From positions 1 to 64,000 of the forward strand of contig LUCM01008171.1 in the NCBI GenBank assembly GCA_008360955.1: DNA of 64,000 nucleotides, in the 5' to 3' direction. Both the position numbers and the translations under genes were made by a program. A model generated the notes under the pieces. That model was not told where the DNA came from. It worked only from the letters and a program-made list of their open reading frames with translations, and searched no databases. The DNA is from Fasciolopsis buskii (Eukaryota > Platyhelminthes > Trematoda > Plagiorchiida > Fasciolidae). Positions 13,301-28,300 of this stretch are shown here, one piece after another (positions within the stretch are counted from its first letter, which is position 1; the number at the start of each line of letters is the position of its first letter).

Positions 13301-16300
13301 CTTGAGTTATACGAATATAAATGACACCATATATAACCGGTCGTCGAGCACGATAATCAATGCCACAGAAACAGGGGTCCAGACTTGTTCCATCGTAGTT
13401 TTATTGCTGGTAGAGACGAGAAACGGTTTGAATCACAAATACGTTCAGTGTGATCGCTTGCTGATCATTCACTGCAGTGCTAAGCATAACGTGAATTTAG
13501 ATCAGAGAGCGAACTGTGGGTTTCATTAGAATCACAGGGCGATAAATTGGTCTTTAGAAAACCAGCATGACCTGATTACCGATGCTGTTATTTTGCCATT
13601 TCCATTATTTTTCGACGTAACTACTCCGGAACAGTTATGAGAGTTATCAAAGAGGAACATTCGTGATGAATGTGCGAGTCCTAAGCAATATGAATCACTT
13701 TAGATGCTTCGTCAATATTTTGGGTGATCGTGGGCCTTTCTCAGTATTGAAAACTGCTTGTGCCTAGAGTGTGACAAACGTCTGCTCGAACACGACTGGA
13801 TCTACCAGGGTATCACTGAACATATATTGACATAATGATGTCCTCAATTGTGTGTGTGGGAAAAATCATGGCGCTCCAGAGGCTACAACATCTGGTTTCC
13901 CGGGCGAGTGAGAACAATATAAAAGGTTACCCACAGAGATCCCTTGAAAATAAGATTTGTATGTCTTCAAACTGTCTTATATGCAACGATAAGGCCGTAC
14001 TTCAACTGTGTCACTAGCAAGACAGATGCTACTTTTCGGGCGTCAGAAACACCGCAATGAAAATCTTCGCTGAAAATATCAACTCTACCGCACCAAGTGA
14101 GATTGTCGGAAAGCACTCTGGACCGATGTCTCCGTGACATTAAGGGAATATACAATATGGCGATATGCATACACAACCTTGATTTCACATCAAGTTTAAC
14201 TAGAATGAATCATGCCACTATGCAAGAAATTAGACTTCCGCAATGTGGTCGGACGCTTATGGGCAAGGTGGATGTCCGTTAATTTGCCTACTGACAAGTA
14301 TACGAGTAGTGAAGAACAGAGTACAGTCTACATATGCTGAAAAATTGCGATGGTATCTTCAGCACTTCGGGGCACCCAGTACAGTGGTAGTTTAATAACG
14401 TGATGAGTAAATTTTTGACCGGTGGTAGTCAAGCGATCCACATCGAATCACTTCAATCTGAGGGTCGCTCACCGTCGGTCAAATCCCCAGAAGGCAGATC
14501 TCAGTTGGTCACAATCCTCTTCCTAAAAACGACAATCTTTTGTTGATGGCAACATAAATTGAGTCTAAGACAGGGCACTCGACTGTTTAATTTTGAAAAC
14601 ATCTACTGAACGTCCCGGGAAAATGTTTGCAGCTTGCCTTTATGCATGTTTAGACGCTACTGGATTGACGCAGCTTAGCTGGTTCAGTGCCGTGCGCGTA
14701 TTAGGTCAGGATGGATTTAACGTATGCAGTAATTTAGGAAAGTGGTGATAGAGAACTTACAGCGAACAACTAAATGTTACTGAGCCCCATATAAATAAGT
14801 AACAGGACATATAGTGATTTCATTCGAGACCATCTTTGCCGCAAACAATTCTCAGGATTCTATGTGAAATCTCATGAGGTAGTTTACTGACGAACATGAA
14901 TGAACGACATTGTCAAAAGTTACATTATGGTTGATGTCAAAATTCCTGGAGAAATTTTAAAACTGGACCATACGAGAAGCGCTGCATAAGAATACAACAT
15001 CAATAATTAATGAATGATGATGATGAATGATTCGACTAAAAACGTTCTAGGTCTATGGAAACTTTGAATGATTTCAAGCACAGAGGTCACAGGAAAGGGA
15101 CAACAAATAATGCAATGGTAGTTATTGCGTGGTGATCTGTGGTAACATAACTTGGTGAGCGATTTATCTTTCCTAGAGGAAGATTGCTCTACTGAAGGCT
15201 CGTTGTTCTCAATAAAAAAAGTTCATTATCGATTGAAGGTTTGGTGGATAGGTAAAAGACGTTGTCTGTACAGGACCAACCAAATCGGCATACAGTTAAC
15301 AATACCAATTAGTAATCCTCTATGGAACTGATTTTGATGTGAGAGCATTGTTTTTTTTCTGGATTCATATCGAGAGACTTCAAACGTATTTTTAGATCCC
15401 GAAGCATTCGTTTCGATAAAACCTTTACTGCTTGTTCTGTCACAACGGCACGAGGCTCTGTGATTGGGTTGTTATGTGGTTCATAGAAATGTCGACTTAA
15501 ATGCACTGGTGGCGAGTGATAATGCAGAATATCGAGTAATCTAACTGACTTTTGAGGATAATAAAGACCTTCCTTCTTGGCATATTGAATATGACGAAAA
15601 CCAACATGGAACAAACAACAAGCGAACCTCTAAAGTTTCTTGACAGTTTTCAGTAGCGGAAGATGTAAGGTGATTTTTCAAACGATTCATCATGGAACGG
15701 CAAAACCCAACTTATCACAGAAAGCCATGGAAGTACTCTAAAGCGGTTTCATCCTTGGTAAGAAGCATCAGCAGTGCATTGTATTTTACAGACATTTCCG
15801 AACATAAATGTCTTATTTCAGAGAAAATATTGGAAAATAAGAAAATGTTTGCACTCACCACCTCGTAAGAATAAAGAATAAATAAACTCGTCGAGGAATG
15901 ATATGGGCACATTAATACAAGTTGCCCAGGAAGTCGGTTGAAACATGGTCCCGGTTTTTCAAGACATATGTTAAATGTGAGAAAGTCAGGATCTTAGAGG
16001 TATTGATTATAGAAAGCGTGGAACAGAAAGCGGATCGCGTTGAAACATAAGAAGGGGACTTGGGAAGATAACCATGCAGAAGATGTGTGACACACGGCTA
16101 GTAACTGGCAGTGCCTGGATGAGAACTTGCAAGTCTTTCTCAGGTAAACCTATAAAAACAACAGAACAGTAAAGGGCAAAACACCGGCATACAAAACGGC
16201 AGATGGTGCTTTGATTCACCATGTAGTGTAGAGGCCGTTCAATTTCAAATGACAACCCTGGGAGACTATTTACATAGTTGGGAATGTGAGAAGTCCATTT

Positions 16301-19300
16301 CAAAATTGTACCTATGATAACCCTTGGATATTTCACATAATCGACCTTCGTGGGGGTTTGTGAGTCTATGAATGACAGCTCAGACGGGCAGACTAACCGG
16401 GAGAGAGAGGACAGATATATTTGAAAAAAAACTAGATGTGATGAGTTTTAAACCGGCTTGTGTGGAGAAATCGTAGATAGAAGAAAAATTGCCTGAAATA
16501 TTTTGAAAGTGTTCGTTGCTAGAAATGGCTTGAGAAGGTAACATTATTAGCGTGCGTAAACAAGTGACAGAAGGAATGAGTTAAGGAGTCAGTAGTGTAT
16601 GCAAAGGAGAACGCAATCGGCAACCAACAGTTTTGGAATTTTACCGCCTACTCGTATGCACTGGATTCTGTTGGTGGAGTAATGAAACAGTTACACTAAT
16701 AAGGGTCTGGCACAACTGAATGTCTCCAGTTTGTGAAGTAGGAGATCGTAGAACAGAATCGATTGCACACTAATAGTCTAAGAAAGAGCAACGTGCAGAT
16801 GTCCAAGATGTATCTACACCGAACAAGATGGGCGACAGCGTCTAAAGTAGGCCTGGTAGATTTGTAAGCAAGCTGAAAGGAGTCGTCCGGGGCACTCATG
16901 GAAGAAAGTAGCCGCATAAGCACAGCACATTGTCAATTTAATGCCGGAGGGTGTTGAGGCAATGGGATGAAAGCGTTTTGCTAAGGGAGTAAAATTACTA
17001 GATTTTAGGATGCGAACAATAGTGACTGGTCTCTAGCACACAAGAATAGGGGCTAAGCTTTGAGATGTGCTGAGTAGAGAAGGGCCACAGCACCGTAACT
17101 TAGAAGAGACGAAAATACAGTGTCAGGATCAATCCTTGTGGTAATTTTAGTGGTGCTGAGAGGCTTAAACACTTCTCTAGAAAAAAGGTATAGTTGACAT
17201 ACCGTCATCCGGTGGAAGTGTGACTAGTAGGAGGATGGGTGAAGATGCAATTAATTCTTTCGGCATCGGTAGCACATTTTGCATGTCTCTTTCTCTTCTA
17301 GCGCAGCAGTCGACTCCCTTGCCATATGGATTTTCTGTCGCCACGACTCATGGGTAGGCTAGCGAATGTCGTATCGATATCTTTGATTTCAGTTTTTATT
17401 AGAGCGGAAGTGTATCGCACACGTGAATTTTTACGGGATTTATAAAAGTGCTGTCTTCGTCTTCTTAGGGACTGTAGTAACTAAGACGAGATGCGAGCAT
17501 CTGAAGTGAACAGGATTTCGAAGGAGCAACAGGCGGCAAAAGTCGCATCCGTCATCTGTGTGAAAAGTCTGACACTGCATCAGGCAGAGGTTCAAAAGAG
17601 ACAAGCAGATGTGTGTGTGTGTGTGTGAAAGACCTTTTGGGGACGAATGGGGTTGTGGTGTTAGAAATTACGGAGGCGATTTCGGATTTGATGTGCTTGC
17701 TTGGATGAGCGAAAAGGAGACCAAAAGTGCATCGTCGAACTTTGCAGAAGCGAGCAATGATCGCTAATTGATATGGGCGCGCCTAGTTTCGGGAGAAAAC
17801 GCCAAAGTGGTTAGCAATAATCCTGTCTAAAATGAAGTTTCCCCTGGTGGGAGAAATGCAGAGGTCTGTTAGATCAAACACAATCAATAGTTAGGTTGAT
17901 AAGTGGTTGAAACCAACTAGAACAGTATGTAGACTATCTTCGAGAAGTGGAACAACAAACGCTAAAAAAGAATCAAGAAGAGTTGTGATGCTGTTTGCGG
18001 GCTTAAAGAGTCAATACACAAGCTCGCCATGATTGAACAGCTATGGAAGGAACCATTGAGATGCCACTGAGTTACGACAGTCAATTCCATTAAGGGAGTA
18101 CGTATAAGTAACCTCGAAAATGTCAGACCAAGAAGAGCTTACGCATGTTGCCACAGAACCTCCGGTCATCTTGCTAAACATTCTGTTCTTCCAGTGGAGT
18201 TTGAAGGTGTCTATGGGCATGGTTGAGTCCGCAATATTTGAGTTCAACAATGACAAAGGTATACGGATTACACAAACGTGAACATGAGTCGACGACTGCG
18301 GTACGAAGGACGGATCGGACATTTACGTAAACAGGGGACAAATACTGGCAAGAAACAACGTCAGAATGGACATCCTGGCCCGAATGGTGCATTTAACAGC
18401 TGCCTACTAGCAAGCACGAATGCTTCTTCTAGAATGGTTGGATCTATAGGGTATAACTAGGAGTGAAACCGATTCAGGATGAGAACCAATCGAGTTTCTA
18501 AACAGCACTATTTCCGTACGATTGCAAAGTAAACGGTAACCACAATGGATCCAAAAATTCCGCAAGAAAACAGCCGGATGATGATGACAATTGCAGCGCG
18601 GCTAGTTTAAACGGAGCTCGTGCCGTAATTGCGGAGCCATCTTGCGATCAACGACTGACCAGCATGCCTTGACGATCATGCAAACCGGCTGGCTCTCAAC
18701 GTTTCATCGAACATTAGCACCACACGATATAGAACCCAAACACTCCGTTGATTTCGCAGGCCATGAGCTCCGGCGCATGAGAAGAATGACTCAAAGTTGG
18801 GAATGAACTCGGTAGGAAGCGAACAAAAAAAACAAACCTTCAAAGCCTTGAAACCTCATCATCTTCATCGTAGAGTGGAAAATAAGAAGGCCATTCAGGA
18901 TGACCGCTGTTATTTCCCAAAGTAACATATTTCTATAAAAACAGTGAACATCCAAAGGGAACAGGGAGTGGACTCACACAAGTGGGAAACTATAAGAATG
19001 CGTAGTAGCCAACACACGGAATACAATCTAACTCATCAAACGCACATTATTCAATCATTTTAATTCGACAGGAAATATAACAACATCGCCACTATTCACG
19101 GTTTGCTCCACTTGCTCCACTTTAGTGTCTCTAACCAGCTAGTAGTTGACGGGTCTTTCGGACCCCAACCACGAAGACGCAAGACACCTACTTTGCTGTG
19201 CATTTACTCATTCTACGTTGCCAAGTCGTCTGCTAACCACCACATGGCTTCCTCCACTCCGTGGGAGGAACGCAAAATAGGGCACAGTATGGCAGACGAG

Positions 19301-22300
19301 TGTTCACCATACGCAACACGTGACTCAACTAACGTAGTCTACCAAGTTTCATAAGTCGAGGTAAGGTATTCTCAAAAAGTGTATTTAATACTAAATTTCT
19401 GACCTACACATTACACACTCGGTCACTTCACTCCATCCAATCCTAGCCACACTATGTAAACATCGGTGATCGAAAACCTCCAACCGACGAACATCTCCCA
19501 CACGCATATCCCATGTCTCGTAACTGTACAACAGAACTGAACGCACTGCAGCACAGTACACACGACCTTTCAATTTCAGTGAAATATCAGGCCGACACCA
19601 CAAGTACTTCAGTCCAGCGTAGGCCGCTCAAGCTTTCTATATACGCGTGTTTACCTCCACTGAGGAGCTACTATCGTTCGACACGCAGCTACCAAGGTAA
19701 GTGGAACGGTCCACATTCATTAGTTCCTCTCCATCCAGTATCAAGTTCGGGAATACCGCGTCCAGTCCAGGAAAACCAATTTACATTTTGAAACTGCAAA
19801 GTCGAGAAAGACTACGATCGTAGGACGGCGGTGTGTGGCACGTTTCGAGTATTTGGCAGACACTGAAGATCTGGTCGATGCAACCTTGACCTAGACGGAA
19901 TCCGGTCTACTGTTCGCAAATGTTACTCTCGCGAATCGGTGTCGAAAGACGCGGCATTATCGAAGCTAACACCTTAGTAACTATCGGAATTAAACTAATC
20001 CCACCATGATTGCTACAGTCAGTCCGTGTACCCTTCTTGAGAAAATGGGCACAATCAGTGACTCGCCCCACGATAACGCAATAAGTTCCTCGTTCGAAAT
20101 ATCACGAGGCAAGAAGATAAGTGATTTCATCACAGCTTCTCCATCCAGTTTAAAAAGAACTGGGGGAAGTTCGTCGAGACCGGCCGCATTTCCCCTCTTC
20201 AAAAGTCTAATATTCGACTCTACTTCCAATTCCGTTGGGAGGTCAACAAACACATCCCTAGGATTCGCAGCTGCAGCCGTCGGCCTAAATACGTTAGTGT
20301 GCGGCCAGATAAACCGATCCTTGTAGTGTCCAGCCCAACGGTCGAGCGCTTCTTGTTTACCATAGATAAGCTCTCCATTTCTATCGGACACGACTTCACT
20401 AACCGAAGTTCGCCGACCGCCGGCGTAACTATTGCCGCTACTTTCATCTCTTCGCCTACCTTAACCCACCAGTTTTCACGGTCATTCGTAAGGCTTTACG
20501 TCAAATGACGCTGCAACTGTCGATACATCTTATTCATCTCCTTGCAGTTAGGGCACTGGCGTTTTTGCTCCATTAGACCCAGCGACCCTTGTGAGATTCA
20601 GTGTCTTTAAAGAACGCTAGATCTAGGACCACAGGCGAAATCTGCAAAGTGTACTGCCTGCTTGATTTGACCCCACTACTCGTCGAAGTTCTTAGTTCCT
20701 CGGATAGTATCTATTCGTAACTGTTACGAACATCCGAATCAGACAGACGTTCGATGGCCAATCAGGCTTGTGGCCTGCATCGATGGCCGTTGAAATGTGG
20801 CAAAAATCGCATTAAAACTAACGCATGGGCCGACTTGACCCACGTAGTCCAGTACGATCTACAGTTCTGGACAGAACCGCGCCAGCAGTAGCTTACTTCA
20901 ACATGATCGATCTGACTAAGATCACCCGTCGAGTTAGAAAGCCATGTCGCTGTGCGACGCGAACCGTGTCGGAAATTCGTGCTAGACGGGAATAAGTTAG
21001 TGTCCACACACAACTGGATAAGTCTTTTCCGTTATTTGTTCGATGAGTAGGCAAGGCACATCGCCCACCTAAACAGGACTCGGGTGCACTGATTTTTCCA
21101 AATCCTGCATTAAAATTACCTTCCACAACTACAATGTCAGAGTGTTTGCTCTTCCGAACAAGGGTGACGAGATCACCATAAAATTCGTCTTTCTCCATGT
21201 CAGTGCTGCAGTCTGTTGAGGCGTGTACCGAGATAACAAATAAACTGCGCTTAACACCACTATATTTCCCGACACAGACTGATCCCTACAGTCTCACAGC
21301 GAACAAGCGATTGTTAACCGGGATCCAGTCCAAAAGAGCCGCTTCAGTCATATCACTTAAGACTATTCCTACACCACGTTGATCCATACCTTGATCTGCT
21401 TCGTCTCCTGAAGTGTGCAGGAAATATCATGACGAGACATTTGACGCAGTTAGTTGAATTACTCTACCCGAATCCTGAATTCCCGTTTCACTGACGCAGC
21501 AGACATCAATCGAAAGTGAATCAGTCCACTGTCAGAACCAAACACGCCTGTTGGCCAGCATGCATTAAAGTGCGCACATTGAAAGAACCGGGATTCACAG
21601 ACTGACGAGGCTTGAGAAAATGTGAGCTAGCAGACTGAAAATCACTACTCACTACACTACTTGACAATGAACCGTTGCGAGTATCGGACATGTTATCAGT
21701 GGGGACATTACGGGTAGGCAGAGAGGGCAGAGAGATTGGGTTGGAGACAGAAGAGACAGGTCGAATAAAAGAGAGGGAACTCTAACAAGTAGCACATTTA
21801 TCACTACTCGTCCCGCTTGATGCAATGGGCAGCACCGTCCTGATTAGCCTGCGCGACGACCAATGCAGTATGGAATTATTAGTAGATGTGTAGATCATAA
21901 CGGTTGATGGGCAGGTACTGCTAGGGAGTCCAGCCGCTAAGCAGAAGAACGATTAGGGTTCTCAACCAAAACATCTGGTTCTAACATGAACCTGACCGCA
22001 AGGCAGCAGGATGCAGCTGAGTGGAAGCGCATCTACTTGGATCAATTATTCTTCCACCCGTTGTTCCGACTGACCTGACAACTTAGATCAACCCCTCATC
22101 AGGAGGTCCAGACTACATTGTCAAGCCTCTACCCATCGACCTCCCAGGCATGATTGGATCTTCGGCTTGAGATAAGCCATCCTGTATACCTCGTTGGGTC
22201 ATGCAGGCACGCAAGCTGTCACACCACGTTAAAGTGTAGTCTTGTTCTGATAACTAATTAATTCACGTTCCCAATAAGCACTGGCTGTTCTTGTTATTCC

Positions 22301-25300
22301 TCGACGCTCATCGTGCACTCGAAAAGGCTTGATTTCCAAACAGCCTAGAGGAACCTCATTTTCAAATTCCACTTTGTGGTTACCTAGCTTCAGTTTCATT
22401 ATTTCGAGATTTTTTGACTCTTTGGTTTGTAAAAAGCACTTACTTGACTTGGAAATACATGAATAAAGAGATGGCTTGCGACAAGCCACGAATCTGATAT
22501 GTTGGCAAACGGTGAAGCGCCGTGTAATTTTTCGATCAGAAGCATACCAAGAACCGGTGGAAAAGCATAGTTTCCGTAAAATCGTAGTCGCGAAGCTTAG
22601 CGTTTAGGTCGCAAACGAGTCATCTCCCAAAAGCACCAACCTGAGCAACATATAAGCCACATTATTCACAAACTTATCGGACGTCACTGTTTTGTAGAAC
22701 CGCGCAGGTATTCAGAATCTACCACGCACTAATGAAGACAGCAGCTTTCAGTAATGTGTACCGATAGTTATCACGCGCAGTCTCCTTTCCCCTTTGGATA
22801 ATTAGCCTCCATTCGGTGTTCTTATTGGTACATCCTACAACAGCATTGTTTACCTAATTTTAAAGACCTTATAGGTTTTGACGTAACCCGTCAGGTGAGA
22901 AAATAAACACAAGGAGTGAGCAATCATTCGTGGAGCGCACACACGCATGTAGCCTCATCACTAACATCATCTATTCACATCAGAAAAGGATTTCCTGCTA
23001 AGTTTGCATATAACCCTCAAGATGAACACTTATGCGTTCCTAAGTGTTTGTTAAACAATGTCAATATGAGAGACGTGGTACATCACCTAGGCGCAGTTTA
23101 CATTCTAACGAGACATGTGAATTTTGAGGTAGTTTGATCGAACACTTTCAACGCGAATAAGCTTATGTGCGAGGTCTCGCAACCGCTGAAAGTGTGCCCG
23201 GTGTTTGCAAACGTAATCAAAACTTCAGACTACAAATTGCCACCAGTGATGTAACGTGCATAACTGAAAAATGGATAAAATGATTAATTTACATCAATCA
23301 TACCTCTCCGTCACGCAAGTAGACAGCACCAGGGGTTTCTTCGATAATGTTTTTTACACTGTCTATGTCCCCATTTTTAACAGCTGTGAAGATTGGTTGT
23401 TGGTCATCAAAGCTTCTTCCATTTGGTTCAGGATTCATTACTGGCATCCGACTCACATAGACAGTTCCTTTTGCACCTTTTGAAGCCTTCGAAGGAAAGA
23501 GGGTGTGCGAAAATAAATGAATAAAAACTCCGAGTTTTTAGACTTGATAAACAAACGATTCGGAGGAACTGACATAAATCAGGTTCAAACTTGCGCTTCC
23601 ATAGCTGCATGCTACCTAACTTGTCTCCAGTCAGTATATGGAGAGCCAACCACCAAACTCGCGGTTAGCCGTGAAAACACAGTAGAAGTACGAAGTAGCG
23701 TCTGTATCAAGGGCAAGGTGAGTCTTCAAGCAGACATTCTTTCTATAGAATGGCAGAAGAATCAGGAGGCGATACTGTGACTTGAGGTATGCGGCCTACA
23801 ACTAGATAGAACCGGAATTTATTAACGACTTTCGAGACCCCGTATTCCCCCAGAAATGCAGAGACGGTACGTATCAGTCACCAACTGCACCGAAAGCCCA
23901 AAGAGCATTTGAATAAATAAAATGCCTTCTAATCCCATCTTGAATACCATATTGTCTGACCAAAGAGTGAAACTGGAAAATCTAAGATAGTATTGTTTCG
24001 ATTTAGGCAGCCAGACAGCATCTCGAAAAATAACAAATTATGAATTATGGTGAGTAATCGATGGCGGACAGGAGTTTGTAAGAGCTAACATACGTGTGAT
24101 GGACCGTACACAAACGTATTTTTACGTATATCTTATCTTTCGTTTGCCTTATTAATGAAATAACAATGTACATCATTTTTAGGAAGGGGGCCGCAGCCAA
24201 CAATGGGCTGCCAGGTGGGGAAATTGACTGGCGGTGGGAGGATTCGAACCTGAGACCTTCACGTCCAAACGCCATGATATTATCCACTTGTCGTGATTGT
24301 AATAACACTAAGTCTATATGTAGACGGATACTTGATAACAAAGATAACATTTGCTGGAAAAAGTCACTATAAGTTACTATGGCCTGATTCCCAACTGAGA
24401 CATCAAGCCAAGCAACATTTATGCGTCGAAATATAGCTTTCTTGCATGTGACCTCCACCTTATACCGGTGGTCTCATACACTGCGCGATTATCACGCCAT
24501 CTTCAGATGTAAAGCGGCTGGAATGACCTTAACCCGATCGTTTCAAAGAAGCACTGTTGTCTCCACATGTGCAGGTGTACGGTTGTGAAAAAGTTTGTTA
24601 CCGACCCATGGAGAACATACGGTGAACGATTGGATGAACAACGAGAAAAAGCATGAAAATGTTGTATTGTTAGGAGATCACGTGCGGGAAACATATGACT
24701 TGCAGTGTTAGAAAATATTCAAGCTGGTGTTAGGCCTCACGTGTTTGTTAGGCGTCGAGTGGTGCGGTTCATTACAAACGCGCACTTCATCTACTGACGG
24801 CACCACTATCATATTTAGGTCGAACATGTGCAAAGACAACTAGGCTAATTTTAACTCGAGCAGAAAATAAGCGAAATGAGTGGCCCCACTTATTCTCAGG
24901 GACAAAATCAATTAGCGATTCGAAAAAATCGGAGTACATTGGACACGAAAAACGATGAATGCTAGGTCAGATTGCTAACATAACAGGATTTATTATCCGT
25001 TGCATACTTGAGCACAGAATTGCAATCAATTGGTTAGGCAATACTATTTAAGTAAGGACTGAACGGCTGGAGTAAAACTTATGTCAGCCGATTCGTTTCA
25101 ATGACTGTACACTACACGAAAGTATGACTGGAAAAATCAATCACTTTGATTCGACTATTCGCAATTTCATAGACCATCCCTACTATTCGACGAACCCAGC
25201 TACCATCACGTTGGTTTTGCACAGTTGCCCCGTCCCACTGAAAAGAATAATAATAATATTAGTAAGACGATCTGATAAATCAGTTATTTTTCTCAGGTCG

Positions 25301-28300
25301 TAAGCGTCAAAACAATCCATAAAAGATTAAGTATTCCCTGAAAATATTTTACTGTGGATCCCACAAATTTGAAGCTTTTTGTGACGATCCCATTAAAAAG
25401 TAACATGCCACTGTTGATAACTAAGCTTCTGCAGTGACCAGTTGCTAAGTCGGAATAAGTCAAGATTTGCTTCAAAATGTTACCTTCTCATTAACAGAAT
25501 AATTAGGACTATTATAGTAAGACCATTCGGATTACAATCCAACCACATAAAAAGAGAATGTTTACGAAATCGATAGGTAATAGGAGTATCGGATTTCTCG
25601 CGGTTTCCTGGGTGACGGTTTAGGATTACATGTGGCATATGACAGGGTTAGCGACCTCGTCCGTTGGGTTTTGCACCCTTTTGTGGCCGCATCAGGGTTA
25701 GGATGGATGGCGGGATTTAATCAGTTCGAAACTCTGTTTGACCTACTGATCTATGCTTACAGAATTCTAAGACCACACATGGATGCTTACAATTGATACA
25801 ACAAGACCACTCCAGCCAATTACACGCGCTATGCCCTTGACGGCCTAGTGTGGTCTGGCGCGACTACACGCTTTGATAAGTACGGAGAAAACGGATTCCT
25901 AACTGCAAGTGCACATGCGAAGGGTTCACTCATGATACCGTTCTACATCACTCAGTGAGGGGAGTTTCGTGATATGAATATAGTCTTTCATGGAATATAC
26001 ATATAGTCGTAAAAAGGCAGACACATGTGTCTTGTCAGCATTATTTGATGAGAGTTGAAAAAGGATATCTGTTTTCCACTTTTGAATATCGTCATCGTTG
26101 AGAATAACTTGAATAAAATCATGGAAACATGGCGATTGTTTACTTGCAGATGACAATCACACTGATGATTTCTGGCCAGCTCAAACAAATTACCGTCGGT
26201 TCACTGATCACATTGGTTTACAATAGTTTAATGAATACCAATCTTACTGCGTTATAGTGAAGAAAATACGACAGCGACCAAGGTTGTTTGCAGCAATGCA
26301 ATCCTCTGATTTACACAATTGCATTTACATGGCGGAGTGCATATTTTGTGAGTAATATTCACAGTATCAAAATAAGATTGGTAAAATGAAGTAATGTGTG
26401 GAATACGTTTCAGAAAATAGGGATGCGCGGGTCACTTTTTATCAGTGGTTGGGAAAAGTACACTGGAATAGACACACATTGAAAGAGGTTTTTTTCCTGT
26501 CAAGTGCGAAAGGCCACAGTCGAGGGTTCATGGGGTCTAACTAGCACGCTCGGATCGCAGCCAAGGTAGCTGGAGTGATTTGGTAAAGTATTTCTATGAA
26601 CGTGGTGATGGGTCTAACAGCCTGGTTGCTATTGAATCCGCTGTTTCTACAGTTAATTAATGGAAAGCGTTCGATTAATTTCCCGAGTACCTTGTTGACT
26701 ACTTTGAGGGCCTCGTAATCCTGTATCTGCGAGGTGAGCCACAATCGCAAGTTACAGATCTTCTGATTTCCGTCTTCAACTAGGCCGATTTGGGCTCCCT
26801 GATTATTTGAGACAACCGCTGCGTTATTTTAAATAAATAACTTGCCGAACATGAGGAAACATGATTAGGCTACCACAGATGTGGAAGAGAGGTAGTTTGT
26901 ACTAAAAATCCGTACAAACCACCGATTGGGTCGTGAAGATTGCGCGATGAGTGATGGTGGGAAAAGTGTAAAAGCGCTTAACTAACAAATCACACCTACC
27001 GTCTGGTTTGGAGAGAAGCTGCATATATAACTCTTTCCTTTTAGCTGTCATTATTAATATTTCCATATGTATTTCAAGCATATTCTTAAGAATAAAACGT
27101 TTTGGGTACCCAGTGTTCGGTAATGTTGGGATGATTTGATCTAATTCCACCCAAATGTTCGTTCGGAACAAATGTCCTGTGTAAGAGATGCCGGTGATGG
27201 CACAGGATTTTTTCCGTTTGAGAGGAATGAAGACGCCAAAACAGATTTAGTGGTTAATATATGTTTATTTTCGACAGACAACGTGAATTGTTCGACCGTT
27301 TATCACATATGGTTCGTAACCTGTAAATGAAAATGATTTTCCAATTCCGCATTTATTGAAAAACTAGACACACTGATAACCTGCATTAACGTACATACGT
27401 GCGTTTCGGTAAGCATTTTTGGTCTCTGAGGTTGAAAGTTTTACCTAGATATTGACAATACGCGAGGAAACTTCCCAACGCATTCTGAAGTGCACCAATA
27501 TCAAGACTGGCGATGAATATTTCAGCCAATCAGCACCACGATCGTTTAGCGCAAGAAGTGCAAGCCCCAAATGCCCCTGCCTTTATCCAGGGTAACATGT
27601 TTCTATAAAAACAGTGAACATCCAAAGGGAACAGGGAGTGGACTCACACAAGTGGGAAACTACAAGAATGCGTAGTAGCCAACACACGGAATACAATCTA
27701 ACTCATCAAACGCACATTATTCAATCATTTTAATTCGACAGGAAATATAACAACATCGCCACTATTCACGGTTTGCTCCACTTGCTCCACTTTAGTGTCT
27801 CTAACCAGCTAGTAGTTGACGGGTCTTTCGGACCCCAACCACGAAGACGCAAGACACCTACTTTGCTGTGCATTTACTCATTCTACGTTGCCAAGTCGTC
27901 TGCTAACCACCACATGGCTTCCTCCACTCCGTGGGAGGAACGCAAAATAGGGCACAGTATGGCAGACGAGTGTTCACCATACGCAACACGTGACTCAACT
28001 AACGTAGTCTACCAAGTTTCATAAGTCGAGGTAAGGTATTCTCAAAAAGTGTATTTAATACTAAATTTCTGACCTACACATTACACACTCGGTCACTTCA
28101 CTCCATCCAATCCTAGCCACACTATGTAAACATCGGTGATCGAAAACCTCCAACCGACGAACATCTCCCACACGCATATCCCATGTCTCGTAACTGTACA
28201 ACAGAACTGAACGCACTGCAGCACAGTACACACGACCTTTCAATTTCAGTGAAATATCAGGCCGACACCACAAGTACTTCAGTCCAGCGTAGGCCGCTCA

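Noticed and set aside
20006..20326. Long plus-strand frame opposite RTE copy A, with identical twins in B and C
   Set aside because: It is antisense to the RT domain on the minus strand and its codons mirror the RT sequence. The RT motifs are on the other strand.
24230..24312. Possible functional tRNA gene
   Set aside because: Only the B box is well preserved. The acceptor stem cannot be formed from the sequence, and the same head with the same tail recurs at 59.7 kb, so it is a SINE.
24045..24458. Open frame of 137 codons on the minus strand
   Set aside because: It runs straight through the tRNA-like head and tail of the SINE at 24118-24312, has no recognisable motif, and is best explained as a chance frame.
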